A stretch of 64,000 bases of DNA, from contig NZ_ML133579.1 in assembly GCF_003985125.1 (NCBI RefSeq), forward strand, positions 62,001 to 126,000, in the 5' to 3' direction. The translations under genes and the position numbers were made by a program. Each line of letters begins with the position of its first letter. Within the stretch, counting starts at the first letter, position 1. Origin of the DNA: Rhizobium phaseoli (GTDB lineage Bacteria; Pseudomonadota; Alphaproteobacteria; Rhizobiales; Rhizobiaceae). The notes beneath the pieces were generated by a model. That model ran no database searches and was not told the origin of the DNA. It saw only the letters and a program-made list of their open reading frames with translations. Below, one piece after another: positions 15,987 through 25,563 of the stretch.

Positions 15987-17831
15987 TTAGCCGCCTATCG
16001 CTGCCTTGTGTTTTCCGGCCCCGCCCGCCGCCGACGAGAACAGCCGGTCCGTCTCGATTGCCGGCATGGGATAGCCAAACGCATAGCCCTGCAGGCCATC
16101 GCAGCCGAGCTGCGCCAGCACCGTGGCATGCGCCTCGGTCTCAATGCCCTCGGCGATCACCTCGACATCGAGCGCCTTGGCGATTTCGACGATCGAACCG
16201 ACCACGCGCCGCTGCTCATCCGAGCTGACAACCTCGGCAACGAGTTGCCGGTCGATTTTCAGCCGCTTCGGCCGCAGCTTGACGAGACCGATGAGCGAGG
16301 CGTGGCCCGATCCGAAATCGTCGATTTCGATGTCGATGCCCAGCTGTTTGATATCATCGATATGATCGAGCAGGGTCTCGTCGCTGTCGTCGAGGAAAAT
16401 CGTCTCGACCAGCTCGAAGACAATTGCGCCGGGCGGAATGTCGAGTTTTTTCAGCTTGCCGAGCAGCGCCGGATCGGCAAGCCGCGACGCCGAAATGTTG
16501 ACGGCGATGCGCGGAACCGCAAGGCCAAGCAACTGCCAGATCTGTCGGTCCTCGAGAACACGTTTCAAGATCGCTGCATCGATTTCCGCCGCAAGCCCGT
16601 GTTCGTCGGCAATCTTCAGAAATACGCCGGGGGCGAGCACACCCTTCTCAGGATGTTTCCAGCGCGCCAACGCTTCGAAGCCTATAACCTGACGCGTTGT
16701 GGCGCAGAGTTGCACTTGATAATAGGGAATGATCTCGCCGCGCTCCAGCCCGAGCTTCAGCTCTTCGACCAGTCGACGCTTGGCTCGCAGATCCTCCTGC
16801 AGTTGCCGCGTGAAGAATTCGATGCGGTTTCGCCCAAGCTGCTTGGCTTGGTAGAGCGCCAGGTCGGATTCGGCCAGCAGGTTGCGCGCCCGCCGATCAC
16901 CGCTCCACGATACGCCGATCGAAGCCCCGGATTGCAGCATCTCGTGGCCGAAACGGATCTTTTTCCGCAGCCGCCGCTGAACATCCTCCGTGATCCGTTT
17001 CAGCTCGGCGAGATCGGTGAAATTGACCAGCACGACGACGAACTCGTCACCGCCGACACGGGCGACCATGCCGTTTGCGGGAATGGCGGCGGCGATGCGA
17101 AGGGCTGCGGCCTTGAGCACCGCGTCGCCGGCCGCATGGCCGTGGCTGTCGTTGATCTGTTTGAACTGGTCGATATCGAGATGCAGCACGCCAAGCGTCG
17201 CGACGCTCCTGTCCGCCGGCAGCTCCGCCAGCCGCTTGTCGAGAAGGCGCCGGTTCGGCAAGCCGGTGAGATAATCGTGATCGGCCACGTGCTCGATACG
17301 CGCATTGCTTTCCGCAAGCGCCAGCGCCCGCGCCTCTGCCATCATCTTCTGTCGTGCAAGCTCGGCGTTGAGCTGCACGTCGGCCGTCACATCCCACTCG
17401 GCGCCGATGAAGGAGGGCGCCCCCTCCGCATCCACATAAAAATGCGCCCGCGAGCGAAGATGCCGGATTTCGCCGCTCGGCAACACGATCCGGAATTGCG
17501 AGTCATAGGCGCCGCGCGCGGCGATGGCCTGCTCGAAATCACGTTCGGCCCGTTCGCGATCGTCGGGATGGATCGCATCCGACCAGAACCATGCCGGCAC
17601 TTGCCGACACGTTTCGCCGGTCGCGTAGAGGCGGTGCATCTGTGCGTCCCACAAGATCCCGTCCTTGGCGATGCAGTGCTCCCAGACACCGATCCGGGAT
17701 GCGTCGAGAGCGAGTTCGAGCCGGCGCAGAAGATCCTGAAACTCTTGTTCGGATCGTGTGGCTTTTTTTTCTGGCAACACGGCCTCAGCCTTAGAAGCTT
17801 GCATAATTGCAATATGGTCTTCAGCCGGCAT
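15987..17831 (-). CDS. PAS-GGDEF-EAL cyclic-di-GMP turnover protein
   Basis: This 614-residue cytoplasmic protein has a PAS domain (about 35-150, RLELALDASRIGVWEHCIAK). It is followed by a GGDEF domain with VARVGGDEFVVVLV (motif near residues 259-263) and an EAL domain with GFEALARWKHPEKGV (near 384) and EIDDFGSGHASLIG. Both catalytic motifs are intact, so it may both make and degrade cyclic-di-GMP, with the PAS domain sensing a signal. No transmembrane segment is seen. The start at 17831 is uncertain because no strong ribosome site is present; ATG 17804 is a possible alternative. It lies about 100 bases downstream of the dehydratase gene on the same strand. Confidence 0.9.
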   Translation of the reverse strand: MPAEDHIAIMQASKAEAVLPEKKATRSEQEFQDLLRRLELALDASRIGVWEHCIAKDGILWDAQMHRLYATGETCRQVPAWFWSDAIHPDDRERAERDFEQAIAARGAYDSQFRIVLPSGEIRHLRSRAHFYVDAEGAPSFIGAEWDVTADVQLNAELARQKMMAEARALALAESNARIEHVADHDYLTGLPNRRLLDKRLAELPADRSVATLGVLHLDIDQFKQINDSHGHAAGDAVLKAAALRIAAAIPANGMVARVGGDEFVVVLVNFTDLAELKRITEDVQRRLRKKIRFGHEMLQSGASIGVSWSGDRRARNLLAESDLALYQAKQLGRNRIEFFTRQLQEDLRAKRRLVEELKLGLERGEIIPYYQVQLCATTRQVIGFEALARWKHPEKGVLAPGVFLKIADEHGLAAEIDAAILKRVLEDRQIWQLLGLAVPRIAVNISASRLADPALLGKLKKLDIPPGAIVFELVETIFLDDSDETLLDHIDDIKQLGIDIEIDDFGSGHASLIGLVKLRPKRLKIDRQLVAEVVSSDEQRRVVGSIVEIAKALDVEVIAEGIETEAHATVLAQLGCDGLQGYAFGYPMPAIETDRLFSSAAGGAGKHKAAIGG

Positions 17832-17935
17832 TAAGGAAGCCTTGTCTTATAGACCGAACAAATGACGAGGTGAAATCTTCGTTACGGCTTTCCCCTTTTG
17901 GATCAACGGACTTGCGATCTGCTGCGGCTTCGGGA

Positions 17936-19720
17936 TCAATGATTATGTCTCGGTGGTTTTTTCGCGATCTGGCGGAATTCCGCCGCCCCTTCCAGAACGG
18001 CGCCGTCCGCCAACTGCGTGACGGAACGACGGTAGATTTGTTGCCACGGCGTCGCATCTGCCGGCACCGGCGGAATGCCCTCGCCTTTGCGCCGCTCGAT
18101 CTCGGCGCCATCCACCAGCATGTCGCAGCGCCCGTGGTTGAAGTCGATGCGGATCGTGTCGCCGCTGCGAAGCCAGGCAAGGCCGCCGCCGGCAGCGCTC
18201 TCCGGCGAAGCGTTGAGGATCGAGGGGCTGTCCGCCGTACCCGATTGACGGCCGTCGCCGATCGTCGGCAGGCTGCGGATGCCACGTTTCAGAAGATGGT
18301 CCGGCGGTTGCATATTGACGACCTCGGCCGACCCTGGCCAGCCGAGCGGCCCGGCACCGCGGATCACCAGGATGGTATTCTCGTCGATGCCGAGTGCGGG
18401 ATCATTGACGCGACGATGATAATCTTCCGACCCGTCGAAGACGACCGCCTTGCCCTCAAAGACGCCTTCTCGCCCCGGCTCCTGGAGATAGCGCTGGCGA
18501 AAATCCTCTGACACCACGCTCATCTTCATGATGGCGAAGTCGAAGAGATTGCCCTTGAGAACGAGGAAACCCGCCCGCTCCTTCAGCGGCGCATCGAATG
18601 GCCGGATGACCTCGCGGTCGCTCGCCTCCCGGCCATTTAGGTTCTCGGCCATCGTCCTGCCCGTCACCGTGCGACAGTCGCCGTCGAGTTTTCCGGCCTG
18701 CAGCAGCTCCCACATGATCGCCGGCGTGCCGCCGGCGCGGTGATAACGCTCGCCGAGATAGGCGCCGGCCGGTTGGACATTGGCCAGCAGCGGGATATCG
18801 AAGCCATGCACCTGCCAGTCATCGGGATAGAGCTCGACGCCGGCATGTTTGGCCATCGCCGCAAGATGCGGCTGCGCATTGGTCGAGCCGCCGATCGCCG
18901 AATTGGTACGGATGGCATTGAGGAAAGCCGCGCGTGTCAGGATATCCGACGGCTTCAGGTCCTCGAACACGATCTCGACGGCGCGCCGTCCGGTGCGGTA
19001 GGCCATCTGGCCGCGCTCGCGATAAGCAGCCGGAATAGCGCCGCATCCGGTGAGCGACAGACCGAGCGCTTCGGCGAGCGCATTCATCGTCGAAGCAGTG
19101 CCCATCGTATTGCAATGGCCGACGGATGGAGCCGAATCGAGGGCCGCCTGCAGGAATTCCTCGCGATCGATCTCGCCTGCTGCATATTTCCGCCGCATCC
19201 GCCAGATCACCGTGCCGGAGCCCGCCAGTTCCCCCTCGTGCCAGCCGTCGAGCATCGGTCCGCCGGAGAGCACGATCGCCGGAATATCGACCGTCGACGC
19301 CGCCATGATCGCCGAAGGCGTGGTCTTGTCGCAGCCGGTGGTCAGCACCACGCCATCGAGCGGGTAGCCGTAGAGGATCTCGACGAGACCGAGATAGGCG
19401 AGATTGCGGTCGAGCGCGGCCGTCGGGCGCTTACAGTTCTCGAAGATCGGATGTGTGGGAAATTCGATCGGAATGCCGCCGGCATCGCGAATGCCGTCGC
19501 GCACTCGCTTGGCGAGTTCGATATGCACCCGATTGCAGGGTGTAAGATCGCTGCCGCTCTGGGCAATCCCGATGATCGGCTTGCCGGAGCGCAATTCTTC
19601 CGGCGTGATGCCGTAATTCATGAAACGCTCGAGGTAGAGCGCTGCCATATCGATATGGTCGGGATTGTCGAACCAATCCTGCGAACGCAGGCGGCGTTTC
19701 CTGGTTTGGCTGTCCGTCAT
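17936..19720 (-). CDS. xylD: IlvD/Edd-family dehydratase, D-xylonate dehydratase (XylD)-like
   Basis: This 594-residue enzyme carries the iron-sulfur cysteines of the family in SGSDLTPCNRV, LTTGCDKTTPSAIM and SVGHCNTMGTAST. The N-terminal RLRSQDWFDNPDHIDMAALY and the C-terminal PRHNH are, from memory, characteristic of Caulobacter XylD, which dehydrates D-xylonate in the oxidative xylose pathway. Other sugar acids such as arabinonate are possible. ATG 19720 follows GAGG at 6 bases. No xylose dehydrogenase or other pathway gene is adjacent, so it may act with genes elsewhere. The 291-base gap upstream holds a terminator of the RND operon. Confidence 0.85.
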   Translation of the reverse strand: MTDSQTRKRRLRSQDWFDNPDHIDMAALYLERFMNYGITPEELRSGKPIIGIAQSGSDLTPCNRVHIELAKRVRDGIRDAGGIPIEFPTHPIFENCKRPTAALDRNLAYLGLVEILYGYPLDGVVLTTGCDKTTPSAIMAASTVDIPAIVLSGGPMLDGWHEGELAGSGTVIWRMRRKYAAGEIDREEFLQAALDSAPSVGHCNTMGTASTMNALAEALGLSLTGCGAIPAAYRERGQMAYRTGRRAVEIVFEDLKPSDILTRAAFLNAIRTNSAIGGSTNAQPHLAAMAKHAGVELYPDDWQVHGFDIPLLANVQPAGAYLGERYHRAGGTPAIMWELLQAGKLDGDCRTVTGRTMAENLNGREASDREVIRPFDAPLKERAGFLVLKGNLFDFAIMKMSVVSEDFRQRYLQEPGREGVFEGKAVVFDGSEDYHRRVNDPALGIDENTILVIRGAGPLGWPGSAEVVNMQPPDHLLKRGIRSLPTIGDGRQSGTADSPSILNASPESAAGGGLAWLRSGDTIRIDFNHGRCDMLVDGAEIERRKGEGIPPVPADATPWQQIYRRSVTQLADGAVLEGAAEFRQIAKKPPRHNH

Positions 19721-19943
19721 TACCATCCTCCCGATCGGCCATACTTCTCCTCGAAGTCGAGAAGCGAAGGCTTCAGCCCGTCCCACCATCTCCCGCAAGC
19801 GCTCCGGCCTTGCCGGCGTTGCCTATCCAGATGGCAGAGGTAAGGCTCGCGCCGATCCTCCCAGCTGTTATCCGTCTTTGATAGTCCCCTCGTCCATGGT
19901 TGCAACCGTTTTGATGCACGTAACGCATTTTTGTCGGATGGCC

Positions 19944-19980
19944 GAAAAACGATACGGGCGAGAACCGAAGTTCCCGCCCG
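19944..19980 (-). terminator. Intrinsic terminator of the first RND efflux operon
   Basis: On the minus strand CGGGCGGGAAC, a TTCG loop and GTTCTCGCCCG form an 11-base stem (one G-U pair) at 19955-19980. It is followed by ATCGTTTTTC. It starts 32 bases past the RND stop. Confidence 0.9.
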
Positions 19981-20011
19981 ATTTACTCGACAAAGGAAGG
20001 TTGAATTCCGT

Positions 20012-23000
20012 TTATTCGGCCGCGAGCCGGATGACCTCGGCCTCTTCCTCCTTGTGCTCGTCCGGCTTGTGTTGGACCAGCGGGCGGTTGCCCGTCATCC
20101 GGCGCAGCAGCACGTAGAACACCGGCGTCATGAAGATGCCGAAGAAGGTCACGCCGATCATGCCCGAGAACACCGCGACACCCATGGCGGCGCGCATTTC
20201 CGAGCCGGCGCCGGTGGAGGCGACGAGCGGCACGACGCCCATGATGAAGGCCATGGAGGTCATGAGGATCGGCCGAAGACGAAGGCGGCTGGCCTCGACC
20301 GCGGCCTCGCGCGGCGTCCTGCCTTCGAACTCCAGTTCGCGGGCGAATTCGACGATGAGGATCGCATTCTTCGCCGATAGGCCGACAAGCACCACGAGAC
20401 CGATTTGGGTGAAGATGTTGTTGTCTCCACCGGTCAGCCAGACGCCCGTCAGCGCCGCCAGCACACCCATCGGCACGATCATGATGATCGCAAGCGGCAG
20501 CGTCAGGCTCTCATACTGGGCGGCCAGCACCAGGAAGACGAGCAGCAGCGCCAGCGGGAAAACGACCACGCTCGAATTGCCGGCGAGAATCTGCTGGTAG
20601 GTCAGATCCGTCCACTCGAAGTCGATGCCCGAGGGCAGGGTCTCGTGCAGGATCTTCTCGATTGCCGCTTGCGCCTGGCCGGAGGAGAAGCCCGGTGCCG
20701 GACCGCCGTTGATATCGGCGGCGAGGAAGCCGTTGTAACGGTTGGCGCGCTCCGGACCGGTGCTCGGTTCGACCTTCAACAGGGCCGAAAGCGGGATCAT
20801 CTCGCCCGACGCCGAACGGACCTTCAACTGGCCGATATCTTCCGGCTGGGCGCGGAATTTGGCATCGGCCTGCACACGGACGCTGTAGGTGCGGCCGAAG
20901 GCGTTGAAGTCGTTCACATAGAGCGAACCGAGATAGATCTGCAGCGTCTGGAAGACATCGGTGACGGAAACTCCGAGCTGCTCGGCCTTCGCACGGTCCA
21001 GATCGGCATAGAGCTGCGGCACGTTGATCTGGAAGCTGGAGAACAGCCCGGCAAGTTCAGGCGTCTGATAGGCCTTGGCAAGCACGGCCTTGGTCGCCTC
21101 GTCGAGCGCCTGGTTGCCGAGACCGGCGCGATCCTCGATCTGCAGCTTGAAACCGCCCGTCGTGCCGAGACCGTTGACCGGCGGCGGCGGGAACATGGCG
21201 ATGAAGGCGTCCTGGATGGCGCCGAATTTCTGGTTCAGCGCCATGGCGATGGCGCCACCCGAGAGATCCGGCGTCTTGCGCTCCTCGAAGTCCTTCAGCG
21301 TCACGAAGACGATGCCCGCGTTCGAGGAATTGGTGAAGCCGTTGATCGACAGGCCCGGGAAGGCGATGGCATTGGCAACGCCCGGCTGGGCGAGCGCAAT
21401 ATCGGTCATCCGTTTGATGACGTCTTCTGTACGGTCGAGGCTTGCGGCATCCGGCAGCTGGGCAAAGCCGATCAGATACTGCTTGTCCTGCGAGGGCACG
21501 AAGCCACCCGGAACGGTGGTGAACATGCTGTAGGTCGCGCCGACCAGCGCCAGGTAGACCACCATGACGATGCTCTTGCGCGACACCAGGCCGCCGACGC
21601 CCTTGCCATAGGCATTCGAGCCGGCGCCGAAGACACGGTTGAAGCCGCGGAAGAACCAGCCGAAGATGGCATCCATGAACCGCGTCAGCCAGTCCTTCGG
21701 CGCGTGGTGACCCTTCAGGAGAAGGGCAGCGAGCGCTGGGGACAGGGTGAGCGAGTTGAAGGCCGAGATGACGGTCGAGATCGCGATCGTCAGCGCGAAC
21801 TGGCGATAGAACTGACCGGACAGGCCGGAGATGAAGGCGAGCGGCACGAAGACCGCGACGAGAACCAGGGCGATCGCGACGATCGGACCGGAGACCTCCT
21901 TCATCGCCTTGTAGGTCGCCGCCCGCGGCGACAGGCCGTGCTCGATATTGCGCTCGACATTTTCGACCACGACGATCGCGTCGTCGACGACGATACCGAT
22001 CGCCAACACCAGTCCGAACAGGCTGAGCGCGTTGATCGAGAAGCCGAAGACATACATGACCGCAAAGGTGCCGATGATCGAGACCGGAACCGCGATCAGC
22101 GGAATGATCGACGCGCGCCATGTCTGCAGGAACAGGATCACGACGAGGACAACGAGCGCGATGGCTTCGAGCAGGGTATCGATGACCTTCTCGATCGAGG
22201 CGCGCACGAACTTCGTCGTATCGTAGACGATCTCGTATTTGACGCCCTCGGGCATGGCGAGCTGCAGCTGGTCCATGGTCGCGCGCACATTGTCGGCGAT
22301 CTCGATGGCGTTCGAACCGGGCGCCTGAAGAACGGCGACGGCAACGGCCGGCTTGCCGTCGAGCAGCGAGCGCAGCGTATAGTCGGCCGCCCCGAGCTCG
22401 ATGCGGGCGACATCGCGAAGGCGGGTGATCTCGCCGCTGGCGCCCGTCTTCACGATGATGTTGCCGAACTCTTCGGGCGTGCGCAGGCGCCCTTGCGCAT
22501 TCACGTTGAGCTGCAGATCGACGCCCGGCTGGCTGGGCGACGCGCCGATGATGCCGGCGGCGGCCTGGACGTTCTGCGAACTGATGGCATTGCTGATATC
22601 GCTGGCGGCGAGATCATGCTCGGCCGCCTTCTGCGGATCGATCCAGACGCGCATCGAATAGTCGCCGGCGCCGAAAACCTGCACCTGGCCAACGCCCGGA
22701 ATGCGGGCGAGCCGGTCCTTGACGTTGAGGGTCGCGTAGTTGCGCAGATAAGTGATGTCGTGACTATCGCCGTCCGAGACGAGATTGACGACCATGATGA
22801 AGTCGGGCGAGCTTTTGACCGTCGTAATGCCCAGTGCGCGCACTTCCGCGGGCAGGCGCGGTTCGGCCTGGCTGACGCGGTTCTGCACGAGCTGCTGCGC
22901 CTTGTCGGGATCGGTGCCGAGCTTGAAGGTGACGGTGACGTTGAGCACGCCGTCCGACGTCGCCTGGCTCGACATGTAGAGCATGCCCTCGACGCCGTTG

Positions 23001-23212
23001 ATCTGCTCTTCGAGCGGTGTCGCCACCGTTTCGGCGATGACGCTCGGGTTGGCGCCGGGATAGGTGGCGCGCACGACAACCGATGGCGGCACGACTTCAG
23101 GATATTCGGAAATCGGCAGCGCCCTGAGGCCGATCAGGCCGGCAACGACAATGAGGACCGAAAGCACGCCGGCAAAAACCGGGCGGTCGACAAAGAATCT
23201 GGAGATGTTCAT
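20012..23212 (-). CDS. RND multidrug efflux transporter, HAE1 family (pump 1)
   Basis: This 1066-residue inner-membrane pump has the AcrB layout: an N-terminal span, a large periplasmic domain, six spans with the proton-relay motif GIVVDDAIVVVENVERN, then a second periplasmic domain and six spans. The N terminus MNISRFFVDRPVFAGVLSVL and LPISEYPEVVPPSVVVRATY are classical HAE1 features. It exports hydrophobic compounds with its adaptor, encoded just upstream (134-base gap), and an outer-membrane channel not found here. The operon runs hydrolase-like gene, adaptor, pump. A divergent LysR gene is the likely regulator. The substrate is unknown; Rhizobium relatives respond to flavonoids. Confidence 0.95.
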   Translation of the reverse strand: MNISRFFVDRPVFAGVLSVLIVVAGLIGLRALPISEYPEVVPPSVVVRATYPGANPSVIAETVATPLEEQINGVEGMLYMSSQATSDGVLNVTVTFKLGTDPDKAQQLVQNRVSQAEPRLPAEVRALGITTVKSSPDFIMVVNLVSDGDSHDITYLRNYATLNVKDRLARIPGVGQVQVFGAGDYSMRVWIDPQKAAEHDLAASDISNAISSQNVQAAAGIIGASPSQPGVDLQLNVNAQGRLRTPEEFGNIIVKTGASGEITRLRDVARIELGAADYTLRSLLDGKPAVAVAVLQAPGSNAIEIADNVRATMDQLQLAMPEGVKYEIVYDTTKFVRASIEKVIDTLLEAIALVVLVVILFLQTWRASIIPLIAVPVSIIGTFAVMYVFGFSINALSLFGLVLAIGIVVDDAIVVVENVERNIEHGLSPRAATYKAMKEVSGPIVAIALVLVAVFVPLAFISGLSGQFYRQFALTIAISTVISAFNSLTLSPALAALLLKGHHAPKDWLTRFMDAIFGWFFRGFNRVFGAGSNAYGKGVGGLVSRKSIVMVVYLALVGATYSMFTTVPGGFVPSQDKQYLIGFAQLPDAASLDRTEDVIKRMTDIALAQPGVANAIAFPGLSINGFTNSSNAGIVFVTLKDFEERKTPDLSGGAIAMALNQKFGAIQDAFIAMFPPPPVNGLGTTGGFKLQIEDRAGLGNQALDEATKAVLAKAYQTPELAGLFSSFQINVPQLYADLDRAKAEQLGVSVTDVFQTLQIYLGSLYVNDFNAFGRTYSVRVQADAKFRAQPEDIGQLKVRSASGEMIPLSALLKVEPSTGPERANRYNGFLAADINGGPAPGFSSGQAQAAIEKILHETLPSGIDFEWTDLTYQQILAGNSSVVVFPLALLLVFLVLAAQYESLTLPLAIIMIVPMGVLAALTGVWLTGGDNNIFTQIGLVVLVGLSAKNAILIVEFARELEFEGRTPREAAVEASRLRLRPILMTSMAFIMGVVPLVASTGAGSEMRAAMGVAVFSGMIGVTFFGIFMTPVFYVLLRRMTGNRPLVQHKPDEHKEEEAEVIRLAAE

Positions 23213-23307
23213 ATCAAAGCCCTCTCCGGGGTGAACATGGATGCAAAATCCCTGTCCGGCAGCTTGGGAGCCACCGGCAGGTCATATCATTTCGGGCATA
23301 GACCCTC

Positions 23308-23334
23308 CCCGGGCGAGGCATCGCTTGCCCCGGG
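23308..23334 (-). repeat. GC-rich imperfect hairpin between adaptor and pump 1
   Basis: CCCGGGC (23308-23314) pairs with GCCCCGGG (23327-23334) with one bulge, inside the unusually long 134-base gap of this operon. It may stabilise the upstream mRNA or damp pump expression. Confidence 0.25.
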
Positions 23335-23346
23335 AACGGCGCAGTC

Positions 23347-24537
23347 TTACTGAGCGGTCGCGACCTTCTCTTCCATCTGCGGGATGACGACGGCGCCCGG
23401 ACGGATACGCTGCAGACCGTTGACGACGATCTTCTCGCCGGCGTTCAGGCCGCTTTCGACCACCCGCTGACCGTCTGATAGCGTGCCGAGCTGTACCTGC
23501 CGGTAGGCCACCTTGTTCTCGCCGTCGACGACGAAGACGAACTTCTTGTCCTGGTCGGTGCCGACGGCACGGTCACTGATGACGATCTTGTTCTCCGCCT
23601 TCGGCTGGCCCATGCGCACCCGCACGAACTGCCCGGGGATCAGACGCCCGCCCGGATTGTCGAAGACGGCGCGCACGCCGATCGTGCCGCTTGATGCATC
23701 GACCTCATTGTCGATCAGCTGCAGCTTGCCCTTGATCGGTGTGCCGCTGTCGGCCAGCGTGCCGACCTCGACCGGGATCTGTTCGACCGGCGGCAGAGCG
23801 CTGTCGGTCTGCGGCAGCTGGGCAAGGGCGCGCGTCACCATCTCTTCGCTGGCATTGAAGCTCGCATAGATCGGATCGACCGAAACGAGCGTCGTCAGCG
23901 CCGGCGAAGCCGAGCCGGCTGCAACCAGATTGCCAGCGGTCACCTCGATCTTGCCGATGCGGCCGGACACCGGCGCCCGCACCTCGGTATAATCGAGATC
24001 GAGCTGGGCCGACTGCAATGCCGCCTGCGCCGAACGCAATCCTGCCTGCGCCTCGGCCAGCGCGCTTTGGCGCTGATCGAGATCGCTCTGGGAGATGGTG
24101 CGGTTGTCGGAAAGCCTGCGGCCGCGATCGAGTTCGGTCTGCGCCAGGCTGACCTTGGCTTCGGCCGAAGCGACCTGGCCCTGCGCCTGCGCCACGCTCG
24201 CCTGATAGGGAGCGGGATCGATGGTGAAGAGCAGATCGCCCTGCTTGACCAGCGCCCCTTCGCGGAAGGCCACAGACAGGATAGCACCGGCGACGCGGGA
24301 GCGAACCTGGACACGGTCGACGGCTTCGAGGCGGCCGGAGAAACTCTCCCAGGCCGTCACGTCGCGCGCCACGACGACGGCAACTGTCACCGGCACGGCT
24401 GGAGGCTGCGCCGGCGCGGACGCGGCCGTGGCGGTCGTGCTCATCGGCAATTCGAAAAACAATGCAGCGCCGGAAACCGACGCAATAAGGCCTATGCCGG
24501 CGCCCACCAGGGCCCAGCGCTTGCTTCTGGACGTCAT
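23347..24537 (-). CDS. RND periplasmic adaptor (membrane fusion) protein of pump 1
   Basis: This 396-residue protein has an uncleaved or signal-anchor N terminus (hydrophobic about residues 8-28, MTSRSKRWALVGAGIG). A Pro/Ala linker follows, then a barrel-sandwich domain with GRLEAVDRVQVRSRVAGAIL and the half-motif DLDYTEVRAPVSGRIGKIEV. An alpha-helical hairpin lies at about 110-170 (QGQVASAEAKVSLAQTELD). It bridges the RND pump and the outer-membrane channel in the periplasm. No lipobox cysteine is seen. It sits between the hydrolase-like gene (46 bases upstream) and the pump. Confidence 0.92.
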   Translation of the reverse strand: MTSRSKRWALVGAGIGLIASVSGAALFFELPMSTTATAASAPAQPPAVPVTVAVVVARDVTAWESFSGRLEAVDRVQVRSRVAGAILSVAFREGALVKQGDLLFTIDPAPYQASVAQAQGQVASAEAKVSLAQTELDRGRRLSDNRTISQSDLDQRQSALAEAQAGLRSAQAALQSAQLDLDYTEVRAPVSGRIGKIEVTAGNLVAAGSASPALTTLVSVDPIYASFNASEEMVTRALAQLPQTDSALPPVEQIPVEVGTLADSGTPIKGKLQLIDNEVDASSGTIGVRAVFDNPGGRLIPGQFVRVRMGQPKAENKIVISDRAVGTDQDKKFVFVVDGENKVAYRQVQLGTLSDGQRVVESGLNAGEKIVVNGLQRIRPGAVVIPQMEEKVATAQ

Positions 24538-24583
24538 CAGTACTCTCCTTGCGGCCTCAAGCCGCCGAAATATCAGATCTTCT

Positions 24584-25399
24584 TCAATGCAATTGCGGTT
24601 GGACGCTTACGTCCTGAAGGAAACTTCCGAAATGGCGGCTGACGTGTTCCTGCCAATCGGGCATTTCCCCGGATTTCCCACCATAAATCGAGGGCCAGCC
24701 CGTCCCGGCGGGAAGGACATGCTGGCGCACACCGACACCGGCCTTTTTCAGGCGGGCGCCGTAACCAATTGTTTCGTCGTGCAGAGGATCGTCCTCGGCG
24801 GTAAAGATCAGCGCCGGAGCGACGCCTGAAAGACGCGAACAGAGGCAAGGTGCTGCGTAAGGGTGGCAGCCGCCACCGCTTAGGTAGTGACTCCAGCCTT
24901 CTGTCCAGCGCTGGCGCATGCCGATGGCTTCCGCCTTGCGGATCGAAGAGGTGCCCATGAAGGGATCGAGCAGCGGCGAGATCAGCACCTGACCGTCGAG
25001 CGCGTCGGGCAGCTGGTCACGCGCCTTCAGCGCCACTCCGGCAGCGACGTTGCCGCCTGCCTCCTCACCTGCAACGAACAGCAGCGACTTGCGGTCACCA
25101 AGACCGGCTGCGCGCTTGTTGGCGAGATAGGTGAAAACGGAAAAGGAAACTTCCAGCACTTTCGGAAACAGATTGCCGGACAGACTGCTGTAATCGACGG
25201 CGGCGACGATGGCGCCGGCCTTGGCGAGGCTGATCGCCACCGGCCGATCGACATTTGTCTCCTGATCTTGAAACGCGCCGCCATGCAGATAAAGCACGAT
25301 CGGCGGCCCCTTGCCGTAATCGGCGCCCTGGTAGATGCGTGCGGAAACGGGGCCGATGGCCACCTTGTCCAGCATCATATCTTTCCATTCCACCGTCAT
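24584..25399 (-). CDS. Alpha/beta-hydrolase-fold protein with lost catalytic residues
   Basis: This 271-residue protein follows the hormone-sensitive-lipase type alpha/beta hydrolase layout, with oxyanion-hole motif LYLHGGAFQDQE (about residues 37-48). The nucleophile elbow, normally GDSAGG, reads GEEAGGN (residues about 110-116), so the catalytic serine is glutamate. The C-terminal catalytic histidine region reads LPAGTGWPSIYG with no histidine, while AEDDPLHDE keeps the acid. It therefore looks like a pseudo-enzyme that may bind a ligand. It is the first gene of the efflux operon (46 bases before the adaptor) and faces the LysR gene. Confidence 0.8.
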   Translation of the reverse strand: MTVEWKDMMLDKVAIGPVSARIYQGADYGKGPPIVLYLHGGAFQDQETNVDRPVAISLAKAGAIVAAVDYSSLSGNLFPKVLEVSFSVFTYLANKRAAGLGDRKSLLFVAGEEAGGNVAAGVALKARDQLPDALDGQVLISPLLDPFMGTSSIRKAEAIGMRQRWTEGWSHYLSGGGCHPYAAPCLCSRLSGVAPALIFTAEDDPLHDETIGYGARLKKAGVGVRQHVLPAGTGWPSIYGGKSGEMPDWQEHVSRHFGSFLQDVSVQPQLH

Positions 25400-25421
25400 G
25401 GCTGCGGCCTCTGTGCGCGTT

Positions 25422-25505
25422 GCGACAAACAGACAACGCCTGTCGCTTGCATTTTGTCTAAAAAAGATATTGTTATTCAGAAGAGGGAATAAGAAGCGAT
25501 ATCGC
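25422..25505. promoter_or_regulatory. Divergent promoter region with palindromes, LysR operator candidates
   Basis: The 164-base gap between the hydrolase-like gene and the divergent LysR gene contains the inverted repeat GCGACA (25422-25427) / TGTCGC (25441-25446). A perfect palindrome GCGATATCGC lies at 25496-25505. LysR proteins usually bind such sites between divergent genes. Which one is used is not shown. Confidence 0.4.
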
Positions 25506-25563
25506 GATTACACTGTTCCGATTCTCGAATAATGGTGCAACGCAAACTGCGGACTTGAAACCG

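Noticed and set aside
20405..23353. Very long open frame antisense to the first RND pump
   Set aside because: Its translation is Arg/Asp/His-rich with no recognisable fold, and the opposite strand encodes an unmistakable AcrB-type pump.
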